Part shown: positions 18,236 through 28,700 of the stretch, piece by piece
Layout: each line of letters begins with the position of its first letter
How positions within the stretch are numbered: position 1 is the stretch's first letter
Assembly: GCA_016927955.1 (NCBI GenBank)
Contig: JAFGLR010000134.1
Location: 1 to 46,728 of the forward strand
Direction: 5' to 3'
DNA: 46,728 bases
Source of the DNA: Dehalococcoidales bacterium
GTDB lineage: Bacteria; Chloroflexota; Dehalococcoidia; Dehalococcoidales; JAFGLR01
Program-made: the position numbers and the translations under genes
Notes under the pieces: generated by a model
The model's input: only the letters and a program-made list of their open reading frames with translations
Told to the model about the DNA's origin: nothing
The model's database searches: none

Positions 18236-20230
18236 TTATTTCTTTCTTACCGCCAGTTTCAGCTCGTCGTACATTGCTTCAAGGTCGGATGACCATGCGC
18301 CAGCTTCAGCATCGGAGGGCATACGCCAGTCACCCCGCGGCGATAAACTGACCGAACCGACTTTAGGCCCTTCCGGCATACAGGTGCGTTTGAACTGGTT
18401 AGTAAAGAATCTCTTTATAAAGCTCTGCAGCCAGCGGTATAAGTCGTTTAATGAATATTTACGGTCAAATAAACCCAACCGGTTAGCCTGATATGCCATA
18501 AACAGTATCTTTCCCGGTCGCGTACCAAAACGGATGAAAGGATACAGGTAAAAATCCGCCAACTCTATAGGCCCGATGATATCTTCACTCTTCTGCGGGA
18601 TATTCCCACGGGAAGGAGTCAGTAATTCGGGCGATATCGGGGTTTTTAAAATATCGTATAAAATGTGTTGAGCCGGTGAATTAGATAATTCTTCGTCAGC
18701 TACCCATTTCACTAAATACTGTACCAGTGTTTTTGGTACAGATGCATTTATATGATAATGGGAAAGCTGGTCGCCGGCGAAAGTAGCCCATCCTAAAGCT
18801 ATTTCCGTAAGGTCGCCGGTACCGAGCACTATTCCGTCTAACTGATTTGCTTTATTGAATAGGAATTCCGTACGGTATCTCGCCTGAACGTTTTCGAAAA
18901 CTATATCCTCAATATTCTCATGGTCGAGATCCTTTAACACTGATTTGCAACTCATGTTGATACTTACGGTAGCGAAACTAACCCCAAGAGCTTCACAGAG
19001 TTTCGTGGCATTATTTTTAGTACGCGAAGTAGTGCCGAAGCCCGGTAGAGTATAAGTAAATACGTTCTTGTGAGGCAAGCCCAGATAGTCCATTGTCTTT
19101 ATCGCAACGAGAAGAGCTAACGTCGAATCTAAGCCTCCGGAAATGCCAAGTACAAGTTTGTTTTTACGGGCACCGGAAAGCTTCTTTGCCAGACCGGCAA
19201 CTTGCATAGAAAATATATCATGGCACCTTTCCGCACGGCGTTCAGTTTCGTCAGGTACAAACGGATGCGGATTAATATTACAATATAGTTTGGAAGCGGG
19301 AATATCCTTGACCTGACAATCAATGATACGGAAAGTTTCTAATTGGCGTGACGTATCATGATAACTAGTTTGCTGGTACCGGTCATGGACAAGACGCTGC
19401 AGGTCAATGTCGGAGATTAATAAGTCCGAATTAGTTGAAAACGGTTTTGATTCATTGAGCACTGACCCGTTTTCGGCAATGATAGAATGTCCGCCGTATA
19501 CCAGGTCGTTCGAAGACTCATCATTACCGGCTGATACATAGGCATAAGCCGCTAAACAACGTCCTGACTCAGACGTAACCATGTTACGACGCCATTCAGC
19601 TTTACCAAGTATTTCGTTACTTGCCGAAATATTAACTAGTAATGTAGCTCCGGCTAAAGCTTGATATTCATGAGGTGCCAAGGGAACCCAGAGGTCTTCA
19701 CAAATTTCGATACCGATTATAGCGGAATCCAGACCGTTCAATCTAAATAACAAATCAGTACCGAAATATACGGACTGGCCGAGGATTTCCGTATTATCAG
19801 TCGTTGCGTCCCGGCTGGAGGTAAACCACCTGTTCTCATAATATTCTTTATAATTTGGTAACAGTGTTTTAGGTACGATACCCAATATACGGCCGGAGCT
19901 CAAAACCACCGCACAATTAAAAATCCTTTGTCCTACTTCTATCGGTGTACCAACAATTATTAGCTGGTTGGTTTTTGAACTCTCCTGTAATAATACGCCA
20001 AGCCCCTTAACCGCTTTATTCAGTAAAGCCTGTTGCTGGACGAGGTCGCCAATTGTGTAGCCGGTAATTGCCATCTCGGGAAACGCTAAAACCTGTACTC
20101 CGTTACGGACTGCCTGTTTCATCGACTTAATGATGACAGCCACATTATGGTCCACGTCAGCTACCCTTATAGGTATAACACTAAGACCGACGCGAAGTAA
20201 TTCGAAGTCTTTGTTCAGGCAAACAACCAC
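18236..20230 (-). CDS. nadE: Glutamine-dependent NAD+ synthetase
   Basis: N-terminal nitrilase-like amidase (EICEDLWVP) plus synthetase LGISGGLDSTLAL. Confidence 0.94.
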   Translation of the reverse strand: MVVCLNKDFELLRVGLSVIPIRVADVDHNVAVIIKSMKQAVRNGVQVLAFPEMAITGYTIGDLVQQQALLNKAVKGLGVLLQESSKTNQLIIVGTPIEVGQRIFNCAVVLSSGRILGIVPKTLLPNYKEYYENRWFTSSRDATTDNTEILGQSVYFGTDLLFRLNGLDSAIIGIEICEDLWVPLAPHEYQALAGATLLVNISASNEILGKAEWRRNMVTSESGRCLAAYAYVSAGNDESSNDLVYGGHSIIAENGSVLNESKPFSTNSDLLISDIDLQRLVHDRYQQTSYHDTSRQLETFRIIDCQVKDIPASKLYCNINPHPFVPDETERRAERCHDIFSMQVAGLAKKLSGARKNKLVLGISGGLDSTLALLVAIKTMDYLGLPHKNVFTYTLPGFGTTSRTKNNATKLCEALGVSFATVSINMSCKSVLKDLDHENIEDIVFENVQARYRTEFLFNKANQLDGIVLGTGDLTEIALGWATFAGDQLSHYHINASVPKTLVQYLVKWVADEELSNSPAQHILYDILKTPISPELLTPSRGNIPQKSEDIIGPIELADFYLYPFIRFGTRPGKILFMAYQANRLGLFDRKYSLNDLYRWLQSFIKRFFTNQFKRTCMPEGPKVGSVSLSPRGDWRMPSDAEAGAWSSDLEAMYDELKLAVRKK

Positions 20231-20405
20231 AGGTCTACTCCTTATCTCTTACCTTGTTGATTTATATTGTAAGTATTAAAGAGTCGAAATACAAGAGTAA
20301 CCATATATAAGTATTTCGTAATAAACATACAGTATTACAAAATGGGGTATCAAAGCTTGACGCTGCGTGAAAACATCGGTTAGAATAAATTGCCTGTATT
20401 AATTA

Positions 20406-20482
20406 GGGCGGTTAGCTCAGTTGGTTAGAGCACTGCGTTGACATCGCAGAGGTCAATGGTTCGAGCCCATTACCGCCCACCA
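20406..20482 (+). tRNA. tRNA-Val (GAC), CCA encoded
   Basis: GGGCGGT...TTGACAT anticodon loop...GGTTCGAGCCC...ACCGCCCACCA. Confidence 0.95.
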
Positions 20483-20589
20483 TCGTGTACAGTCCGCAGA
20501 ACATTTTCCCCCTTGATAATTATATAATTTAAACCATAATATACTACTAAGTAAAAAGCTTAAGATAAGGTACTAGAAGGAATTTTAGA

Positions 20590-20775
20590 GTGAACGAATC
20601 GAGATTAAAAGGTAAATGTGATTGTCTTGATGACGAGCCGCATAAATGTTATGAACTTAAACTTATAAAAGCTGGGCGAAAGCTGGTAGGGGGTCCAACC
20701 CAATATTTATGCTCGTGTCATTGTCATAAAGATTATCTTGACGGAGATGTAGACCAAATTAAAGGGGGGTGTTAA
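20590..20775 (+). CDS. Small Cys/His-rich protein
   Basis: GTG start with SD; CDCLDDEPHKCYE...LCSCHCHKDY. Confidence 0.55.
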   Translation: MNESRLKGKCDCLDDEPHKCYELKLIKAGRKLVGGPTQYLCSCHCHKDYLDGDVDQIKGGC

Positions 20776-20850
20776 TCAACTGTCACACAACTGCAAATAA
20801 TAAGTTGTATTACGCATGTTTTAATACTACCTAACATTAAAAATGATACA

Positions 20851-22419
20851 CTATTCCTTTTTATACATTTCCCGTATTTTTCGACGTAATATTTTACCAG
20901 TGGCTGTTCTGGGCATTTGTTCCGGCCGAATAAAATCTACCGACTTAGGACGTTTATAGGTGGTAATCTTCCCACGTGTATATTCGATAATGTCCTGCTC
21001 CAGTTCCTTGGATGGACTAATTCCATCCGCTGGTATGATAACCGCTTTAACCGACTCACCCCACTTTTTATCCGGTATGCCAACGACAGATACCTCTTTT
21101 ATTTTGGGATGTTGTGCCAGTAGCGTTTCCACTTCGGAAGGAAACACTTTTTCACCACCGGTAATTATCATATCGGCCTTACGGTCAACCAAATAATAAT
21201 ATCCCTCAGTATCCCGCATTGCCATATCGCCGGTCTGAAAATATCCGTCAAATTTAAACACTTCCCTGGTCTTTTCCGGGTTTTTAAAATATTCGGTGAA
21301 CAATGATGAGGAACGGACGCAAATCTGTCCTACATCACCATCGGCGACCTCAAAACCATTTTCGTCGAGAAGTCTGATTTTTTCTACACCATAATGTTCT
21401 CGGCCAATGCTACTCAGCTTTAGCATCTGCTCGTAGGGCCGTAACGCAGTTACCCCACCGGTTTCTGTAGTCCCGTATTCTTCATAGATACCAGCATTTT
21501 TCCAGTATTCCATTGCTTTAAGTTTGGTTTCTTTCTGAACCGGGGCAGATGAACAAAGTAACTTTCTTACGTGAGAAACATCATATTTGGCTTTTACTAT
21601 ATCAGGTAAATCCAGCAGCATTACATAATGTGTAGGGACAAGTGAAGTAAAAGTAACTTTTTCATCCTGCATAGTTTTCAGGTAATGCTCCGGGTCGAAA
21701 CTAGCCCTGCTATATATAAATATTCCCCCGCCAATTCTTGATAAGGCCCCAAAGAAGAAAATCGAATTGATATGGCTCATCGGCATTACCAGAAGACCAA
21801 TGTCCGATTCAGAGAACTCAAAATTTGCTATATGTAACCAGTTATCGGAAGTGAAGCTCCGGTGGGAACGTACGACTCCTTTCGGTATACCGGTAGTTCC
21901 CGAGGTATATGTAATTGTCCAGGGAGCTTCATCATCTACGATTATCCCGGGGTCTGTATTAGAAGCCTTCTTTATGACTGTTTCGTAGTGCAGATATCCG
22001 TTTGGGGCTACATCGCCACCGAAACATATATAGTTTTTTTTAGGTATCGCCAGCTTCCGGCGAATGGAGTCGATGGTTTCTATAAAGTTGTTCTGTATTA
22101 TTAAAGCTTTCACTTCGCCATGTTCGCAAATATATTTATATTCATCCGGAGTTAAACGGAATAGGAGGGGGATTATCGTTAATCCCCCTTTGGCTGCTGC
22201 GACATACATCTCCACCCATTCGACACAATTATAGGCTAAAGCCGCAAAACGATCTCCCGGTTTAAGTCCCATCCCCAGTAAAGCATTGGCTAACCGATTA
22301 GTCCGGTCATTCCACTCTGAAAAAGTCAGCGAACGGTTTAAATCTTTCACTCCTATTTTTTGTGGATGCAGATGTGCATTATTTCTTAACACATCTCCTG
22401 CGTTCATCCATATACCCAT
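20851..22419 (-). CDS. AMP-binding acyl-CoA synthetase
   Basis: TITYTSGTTGIPKGVVRSHR; YEEYGTTETGG; C-terminal PRTATGKILRRKIRE. Confidence 0.92.
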   Translation of the reverse strand: MGIWMNAGDVLRNNAHLHPQKIGVKDLNRSLTFSEWNDRTNRLANALLGMGLKPGDRFAALAYNCVEWVEMYVAAAKGGLTIIPLLFRLTPDEYKYICEHGEVKALIIQNNFIETIDSIRRKLAIPKKNYICFGGDVAPNGYLHYETVIKKASNTDPGIIVDDEAPWTITYTSGTTGIPKGVVRSHRSFTSDNWLHIANFEFSESDIGLLVMPMSHINSIFFFGALSRIGGGIFIYSRASFDPEHYLKTMQDEKVTFTSLVPTHYVMLLDLPDIVKAKYDVSHVRKLLCSSAPVQKETKLKAMEYWKNAGIYEEYGTTETGGVTALRPYEQMLKLSSIGREHYGVEKIRLLDENGFEVADGDVGQICVRSSSLFTEYFKNPEKTREVFKFDGYFQTGDMAMRDTEGYYYLVDRKADMIITGGEKVFPSEVETLLAQHPKIKEVSVVGIPDKKWGESVKAVIIPADGISPSKELEQDIIEYTRGKITTYKRPKSVDFIRPEQMPRTATGKILRRKIREMYKKE

Positions 22420-22815
22420 AATTAACCTCTATATTTATTACACCGGTATCCGTCCAAAATTGTTAGGTTGAAATGTGGTTAGGGGATTACCTTTGATATG
22501 AATAAGTGACAAGTTGATAATATTATGGAATACTAATACAGTCAAGTAAATATTTTATATAATATTACGAATACAGCAATAATTAACGATATTATTATAA
22601 AAAATGCTAATATTAATTGGTATTTAATACTAACAGAATATAAATTAAGGTAGTTATCGGCGAACGGCGTTATATTTTTAATCGGTGTGATTTATTAGGT
22701 GTGTTGGTAAATTTCTCTATGACAATAAAATTGGTCCTGTTATAGTAGGAAATAAACACGAAGGGAACTAAACTAAATATAATATAGTTAATATATTCAT
22801 ATTGGAGGATTAAAG

Positions 22816-23307
22816 GTGAAAAAATACCTCAAAACAAAAGTACATACATTGGATGATATCGATAAAAATATCATTATGAACCTTCAGAATAACGCCAGAC
22901 AAAACTATAATGCCTTAGGGAAAATCGTTGGAGCTTCCGAAGGAACTATTAGAAACAGGGTAAAATTTGCTGTAAATAGAGAAGTAATACAGATAAAAGC
23001 CGTATTGAATCCAACAAAAATAGGGTTTGAATTTACCTGTATGTTAGGTATTGCAGTCGATATAGAAAAACTACTAGAGGTTGCCGAGAAACTAGCTGAT
23101 TATCCAAACGTATATTTTTTAACTTTGTGTACCGGAACTTTTGATATTATAGCGATGCTGTTATTCCGCAATTCATCCGAATTCAATACTTTTATGATGG
23201 AGCAGGTATCTAAGTTACCGGGAATAAGGAGTACTCAGACATTTGTTAACATGAACCTTATGAAAACACCCTGGACGAGTAACATCGAAATTATGAAATT
23301 ACTTTAA
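22816..23307 (+). CDS. Lrp/AsnC family transcriptional regulator
   Basis: LDDIDKNIIMNLQNNARQNYNALGKIVGASEGTIRNRV HTH plus AsnC ligand domain. Confidence 0.88.
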   Translation: MKKYLKTKVHTLDDIDKNIIMNLQNNARQNYNALGKIVGASEGTIRNRVKFAVNREVIQIKAVLNPTKIGFEFTCMLGIAVDIEKLLEVAEKLADYPNVYFLTLCTGTFDIIAMLLFRNSSEFNTFMMEQVSKLPGIRSTQTFVNMNLMKTPWTSNIEIMKLL

Positions 23308-23461
23308 TAACATATATAACCCGTTTGTCATCAAATCCATCGTTCTATATCGAAATAATGTATAAAGTGCTTGCTAAAATGAAGCCAACAAACCTGAGGG
23401 AAAGATAAAAATGAGAATAAGAGATTGACATATTACATAGACGTTTATATATTATTAAACA

Positions 23462-24436
23462 ATGCTTATTAAGGGGGAAGGGTTGAAAAGTATAGTAGTT
23501 TATTATTCTCAAACCGGAAATACTAAGAAGATCGCTCATGCAATCCATAGAGGTTTGAAAAAGGCCAGTCAGACTGGAGATCAGTATGACATAGCTCGCC
23601 TCAAGGATGTATCGCCAAGGGACATGGTAAATTATGACCTCATTGGCATTGGTAGCCCGATAATGGAACTTCGAGAACCCCTCAATGTTACAGAATTTAT
23701 TGATGGGATGAAACCTGTAGATGGGAAACATGCCTTTGTTTTTAATACTCATGGATGCCTGCCATCCTGGTATATGGCAAACGTAGTGCCGAGATTAATA
23801 CAGAGGGGTTTAACAGTTATCGGCTGGAACGACTGGTTCGGCAGCGTTGTTTATCCTTTTATCATGAAACCTTACCTGACTGATGGACATCCTGACGCTA
23901 TTGACCTGGAAGAAGCAGAGCATTTTGGTGCAGAAATGGTTGAACGTAGCCGGAGGATATACAAGGGGGAAACCCAACTCATCCCCAAGTTACCGACGGG
24001 TAAAGCATATGATGAGATATATAATCCGGTTCCTATGGAGCCCACTCCTGAATATCTCGCATTTTTAAAAGCGGTCCCTCGTGTAGCTAAAGTGAATAGG
24101 GAAAAGTGTAAATATCCTAAATGTACCCACTGTATAGATAATTGCCCGACAGGATGTATCGATTTCTCTTCGGGGGAATTTTCTATTCGCTTTGACAGTA
24201 AACGTTGTATTACGTGCTATCTATGTGAGCAGACCTGCCCGAACGGTGCTATAGAAGTCGACTATACTGAGGGGACACCGTTACACGATGTCGGGGTAAA
24301 AACATTATTTCTTCCGATATTAGAACATATGGAGAAGCAGGGGCGTTTCAGGAGGCTAGTGCCATTAAAAGACATCAAGTATGAAGATAATCGCCCCTGG
24401 AAACTAAAGCATCCGCATTTTAAGATTGATTACTAA
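23462..24436 (+). CDS. Flavodoxin-ferredoxin fusion (EFR1-like)
   Basis: YYSQTGNTKKIA flavodoxin; CKYPKCTHCIDNCPTG and CITCYLCEQTCPNG clusters. Confidence 0.88.
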   Translation: MLIKGEGLKSIVVYYSQTGNTKKIAHAIHRGLKKASQTGDQYDIARLKDVSPRDMVNYDLIGIGSPIMELREPLNVTEFIDGMKPVDGKHAFVFNTHGCLPSWYMANVVPRLIQRGLTVIGWNDWFGSVVYPFIMKPYLTDGHPDAIDLEEAEHFGAEMVERSRRIYKGETQLIPKLPTGKAYDEIYNPVPMEPTPEYLAFLKAVPRVAKVNREKCKYPKCTHCIDNCPTGCIDFSSGEFSIRFDSKRCITCYLCEQTCPNGAIEVDYTEGTPLHDVGVKTLFLPILEHMEKQGRFRRLVPLKDIKYEDNRPWKLKHPHFKIDY

Positions 24437-24517
24437 TTAGTGACTGGTAGCAGTGACATGCCCTGAATAATAGTCTTATTGTTTCAATCAGAGCAGTGCT
24501 TCAAAAATTGTGTAATT

Positions 24518-24592
24518 TGGAGCGGGTGGCGGGATTCGAACCCGTGACGTCTTGCTTGGGAAGCAAGCACTCTACCGCTGAGTTACACCCGC
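24518..24592 (-). tRNA. tRNA-Gly (CCC), CCA encoded
   Basis: GCGGGTG...CTTGC-TTCCCAA-GCAAG...GGGTTCGAATCCC...CACCCGCTCCA. Confidence 0.92.
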
Positions 24593-24709
24593 TTGTAGAT
24601 TCATTATAGGGTATTTTAAAAGATTTTACTAGCGAATGAGAACTGTTGCAGATTAAGTAAAAAATATAAGAATTTACGAGGTATTCTCTTAAGTCAATTT
24701 ACAGTATTT

Positions 24710-25651
24710 TCAGAAGTTGACTTTGTCTTTGCCCTTTAAACCCAAAATTTTCCTGGCTTCATCTGGCGTGGCAATTTCGCGACCGAGTTCTTTGGCAATT
24801 CGAACGATTTTTTCAACCAGTTCCCAATTTCCTTTTGCCAGCATACCTTCGGATATAAAGATATTATCTTCAATACCAACACGTACCATACCACCCATCA
24901 TAATCGAAAGGGCACCTACATTGAATTCTGCAGGGTAACCGATGCCGATTACGGAATACTTATAATTATCCGGACCGATTAACTTGTCAGCGGTCTGTTT
25001 CATAAACATAATATTTTCCAGGTCAGAATTGATACCACCAAGAATACCCGTTACGAATTGAATCCAAACCGGAGTTTTGATAATACCTTTCCGTATAAAG
25101 TAACTGATATTATGAAGGTGCCCTACATCATAGGCTTCAAATTCGGGCTTGGTACCATTTTCGGTCATTGTTTTATAAAACGTTTCTATATCGCCAAAGG
25201 TATTACGAAAAATGAAGTCTCTGGTAGAAGCGGCAAAATCTTTTTCCCAGGAAAATTTCCATTCTCCATCTTTGTATCTATCGGCCACAGGATGAATGGA
25301 AAAGTTAATTGAGCCCAGATTACAGGTTGCCATTTCCGGTTTTAAAAAGGGTATGATTTTTAGACGTTCCTGTGGTGTCATTGTAGCCGTACCACCGGTA
25401 GTCGGGACAAAAATGGCATCCGTCCTTTTTTTCATCAATACTGCAATCTCTTTATAAACTGACGGGTCAGTTGTCGGGGCTCCGGTATTGGAGTCCCGTG
25501 CATGAATATGAATTGAGGCCGCGCCTGCATCAGCACATTTAACTGCTTCATCCACTATCTGCTGTGGTGTAATCGGTAGGTATTGTGTCTGGGTAGGCAA
25601 CGTGATATTACCGGTTAACGCCGCAGTGATAATCAGCTTATCCATTTCCAC
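24710..25651 (-). CDS. BKACE family (3-keto-5-aminohexanoate cleavage enzyme-like)
   Basis: LIITAALTGNITLPTQTQYLPITPQQIVDEAVKCADAGAASIHIHARD. Confidence 0.9.
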   Translation of the reverse strand: MEMDKLIITAALTGNITLPTQTQYLPITPQQIVDEAVKCADAGAASIHIHARDSNTGAPTTDPSVYKEIAVLMKKRTDAIFVPTTGGTATMTPQERLKIIPFLKPEMATCNLGSINFSIHPVADRYKDGEWKFSWEKDFAASTRDFIFRNTFGDIETFYKTMTENGTKPEFEAYDVGHLHNISYFIRKGIIKTPVWIQFVTGILGGINSDLENIMFMKQTADKLIGPDNYKYSVIGIGYPAEFNVGALSIMMGGMVRVGIEDNIFISEGMLAKGNWELVEKIVRIAKELGREIATPDEARKILGLKGKDKVNF

Positions 25652-25900
25652 CCTCTGATAATATATTATTTAGTCGAAAATAGATAGTTAAAGTAAATCG
25701 AGTTATAAACGGTTAATATTATAGTTTAAATGATATCGAAAAACAAAAACATAATTAATAATTAAAATATAGTTTATAATATTTTTTAACCATATCATAA
25801 ATGCTTCAATAAATAAATATGAATATACTTGTGAGTATAGCTATTATTGTGTAAAAATATATTGAGATATTGAGTAAACTGCAATATTGAGAGTGGATAT

Positions 25901-28576
25901 ATGGATAATATAAAAGCGTTCTTTTCACCTGATAGCGTGGTCGTGGTCGGAGCTTCGGATAAGCAAGGTTCCGTAGCTAATGCCATATTAAAAAACCTGC
26001 TTGCAGGTAAAGATAAGCGGAAGGTCTTTACCGTAGGGACTAAAGGTAAAGCATATGATCTGCCTAAGTTTGATAATATAAGTTTACTTCCGGAGACCCC
26101 CGATTTAGCCGTTATCGTTACCAGAGCTGATACTGTCCCCGATATTATGGAAGAGTGCGCTAAAATCGGTATTAAATCGGTTATTGTTATTTCCTCAGGA
26201 TTTAAAGAAGTCGGTGACGAAGGAAAAGCCAGAGAAGATAGAGTAATCAAGATTGCTCGTAAAAACGGTATGCACATTCTGGGTCCAAACTGTATCGGTG
26301 TAATCAGACCATCCAGTAATTTAAACGCTACTTTCTCGGATAGAGTTCCAAAGCCGGGCTATGTTACCTTTCTTTCACAAAGCGGGGCGCTTGGTACGGC
26401 CGTATTGGACTGGGCAGTCAGTCAGGATATCGGTTTCAGCTCTTTTGTTTCATTAGGTTCTATGGTAGACTTGGACTTTGGTGATTTAATCGATTACTTC
26501 GGTACCGATCCGGAAACCAGAAGCATTATTATTTATATGGAATCGATTGGTAGCGAATTAAAGAATGCCCGTAAATTCATGAGTGCGGCAAAAGGTTTCG
26601 CACGAAACAAACCGATTATCATATTAAAACCTGGTAAATTTCCGGAAAGCACAGCAGCCGCAATGTCTCATACCGGTGCCATGGTGGGAGTAGATGCATA
26701 TTATGATGCTGCTTTCGACCGTTCCGGTGCAATACGGGTTGAGGAAATAAAAGACCTGTTTAACTGTGCGGCGATATTAAATACTTCCTACTTACCAAAA
26801 GACCCGCGTCTGGCAATCGTCACGAATGCCGGCGGGCCGGGAGTTTTAGCTACCGACGCTTTAATAACACTTTCAGGTAAACTAGCGAAATTAAACGATA
26901 AAACAATAAAAGACCTGAATGAAGCAATGCCTCCTTCATGGAGTAAGAGCAACCCCATTGACGTATTAGGTGATGCCACTCCCCAGCGTTTTGCTAAAGC
27001 TATAAATATCGCCCTACAAGACCAAGGAGTAGGCGGTTTGCTCGTTATTTACGTTCCAACGTCAATTACAACGGCAAGTGCTCTTGCTCAAGAACTGGTC
27101 AAGCTAAAACCAACCCTTAATAAACCTATATTAACTGTTATGATGGGCGGTGCCGATGCTGCTAAAGCCAGACAATACCTTTATGAAAACGGTATACCGA
27201 GTTACGAATTTCCCGAAGAAGCTATCCAAACATATTTATATATGTATAAGTATAAGGGTAATCTCGACCTTTTATACGAAGCTCCAGAACAGTTATTAAT
27301 GGATATCGGGGCTCCCAAAAATTATTTAAAAATGATGATGCGGAACGCTCTGAAAAGCGGACGGACGTTGTTAAATGAAGAGGAATCGAAGAATCTGCTG
27401 ACTGCTTACAGGATAAACTCGACAGTACCCAAACCCGCCAGGACTGTTGAGGAAGCGGTTGCCCTGGCACAAGAAATGGGATATCCGGTAGTAATGAAAA
27501 TAAATTCCCCAAATATTTCGCATAAGTCGGATATCGGCGGTGTGAAACTTGGTTTAAATAACCCTGAAGCTGTGCGAAAAACTTTCGATGATATGGTGGC
27601 CAATGTAAAGAAAAAACAACCTAATGCAAACATAACCGGTGTAACGATACAAAAAATGATTACCGGCTATGATTATGAACTTATTATCGGTAGTAAAAAA
27701 GATAATGTACTGGGTCCGGTAATTATGTTTGGGGCGGGAGGCACCAGTGCCGAGTTTTATAAAGACATAGCAGTAGGATTACCGCCATTAAACCAGACGT
27801 TGGCCAGGCGTCTAGTCGAGAAAACTAAAATTTACAAGATGCTATCTGAAGGGTTCCGTAATAATCTGCCGGTTAACTTACTGACAATCGATGAAGTACT
27901 GGTGAAAATATCCAATATTATTATAGACTTTCCGGAAATTAAAGAGCTGGATATCAACCCGCTGGTAATCAAGAAGGATGCGATTGCTCTGGATGCACGG
28001 GTAATACTCGATGATAAAGTTATAAACGGAGAACAATACGGTCACTTAATCATATCTCCTTACCCGGTGAAATATATCGAAACCTGGACAACTAAAGATG
28101 ATAAGTCTCTAACTCTGAGACCGATTCGACCTGAAGATGAGATAATGGAAAAAGAGTTACTCGCCGGATTGTCCGAGGAAACACAAAGATTCCGTTTCTT
28201 TGAACCATTAAAAGACATTACCCATGAAATGCTAATCCGGTATTGTAACATAGATTACGAGCGGGAAATGGCGTTTGTCGCAGAATATAATGTCGGCAAG
28301 AAAAAACGTATTGTAGGTGTTAGCCGGTTGATAATCAACGCAGACCTGCAAACAGCCGAATACGCTGTACTGGTAGCTGATGATTTTACCAACCTTGGAT
28401 TGGGGTTAAAATTGAGCGATAAAATCGTAGGCTTTGCAAAAGAGAAAAATCTTAAAAGAGTATTCGCGATAACGCTGGATGACAACAAGCGAATGAAGGC
28501 TTTAGGCCGGAAACTAGGTTTCATAACTAAAGAACGGCAAAATAATGAAATAGAACTGGTTCTCGAATTCGATTAG
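25901..28576 (+). CDS. ADP-forming acyl-CoA synthetase-like protein with C-terminal GNAT domain
   Basis: CoA-binding DSVVVVGASDKQGSVANAIL; AAMSHTGAMVG; ATP-grasp; C-term LTLRPIRPEDE...NLGLGLKLSDKIVGFAKEKNLKRVFAITL. Confidence 0.9.
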   Translation: MDNIKAFFSPDSVVVVGASDKQGSVANAILKNLLAGKDKRKVFTVGTKGKAYDLPKFDNISLLPETPDLAVIVTRADTVPDIMEECAKIGIKSVIVISSGFKEVGDEGKAREDRVIKIARKNGMHILGPNCIGVIRPSSNLNATFSDRVPKPGYVTFLSQSGALGTAVLDWAVSQDIGFSSFVSLGSMVDLDFGDLIDYFGTDPETRSIIIYMESIGSELKNARKFMSAAKGFARNKPIIILKPGKFPESTAAAMSHTGAMVGVDAYYDAAFDRSGAIRVEEIKDLFNCAAILNTSYLPKDPRLAIVTNAGGPGVLATDALITLSGKLAKLNDKTIKDLNEAMPPSWSKSNPIDVLGDATPQRFAKAINIALQDQGVGGLLVIYVPTSITTASALAQELVKLKPTLNKPILTVMMGGADAAKARQYLYENGIPSYEFPEEAIQTYLYMYKYKGNLDLLYEAPEQLLMDIGAPKNYLKMMMRNALKSGRTLLNEEESKNLLTAYRINSTVPKPARTVEEAVALAQEMGYPVVMKINSPNISHKSDIGGVKLGLNNPEAVRKTFDDMVANVKKKQPNANITGVTIQKMITGYDYELIIGSKKDNVLGPVIMFGAGGTSAEFYKDIAVGLPPLNQTLARRLVEKTKIYKMLSEGFRNNLPVNLLTIDEVLVKISNIIIDFPEIKELDINPLVIKKDAIALDARVILDDKVINGEQYGHLIISPYPVKYIETWTTKDDKSLTLRPIRPEDEIMEKELLAGLSEETQRFRFFEPLKDITHEMLIRYCNIDYEREMAFVAEYNVGKKKRIVGVSRLIINADLQTAEYAVLVADDFTNLGLGLKLSDKIVGFAKEKNLKRVFAITLDDNKRMKALGRKLGFITKERQNNEIELVLEFD

Positions 28577-28607
28577 CCAAGCTACCAGTCGTTCAATACA
28601 TTTTTCC

Positions 28608-28637
28608 TTGACAGTTAGAAGAATAACTTAGTATTAT
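28608..28637 (+). promoter_or_regulatory. Sigma70-like promoter TTGACA-N18-TATTAT
   Basis: Direct motif match upstream of 28701 operon. Confidence 0.6.
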
Positions 28638-28651
28638 TGTTTAAAACGTAT

Positions 28652-28668
28652 ACCTAGAGCATCTAGGT
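28652..28668. promoter_or_regulatory. Palindromic operator candidate ACCTAGA-GCA-TCTAGGT
   Basis: Perfect 7-bp half-sites, same arms as at 33048-33064. Confidence 0.7.
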
Positions 28669-28700
28669 GCATATTGGAAGATTTTTTGCGTAAGGAAGAT

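Noticed and set aside
25795-26277. 160-aa minus-strand ORF overlapping the ACD-GNAT gene
   Set aside because: Antisense to a well-conserved CoA-binding domain; Ser/Leu/Thr-rich composition typical of shadow ORFs.
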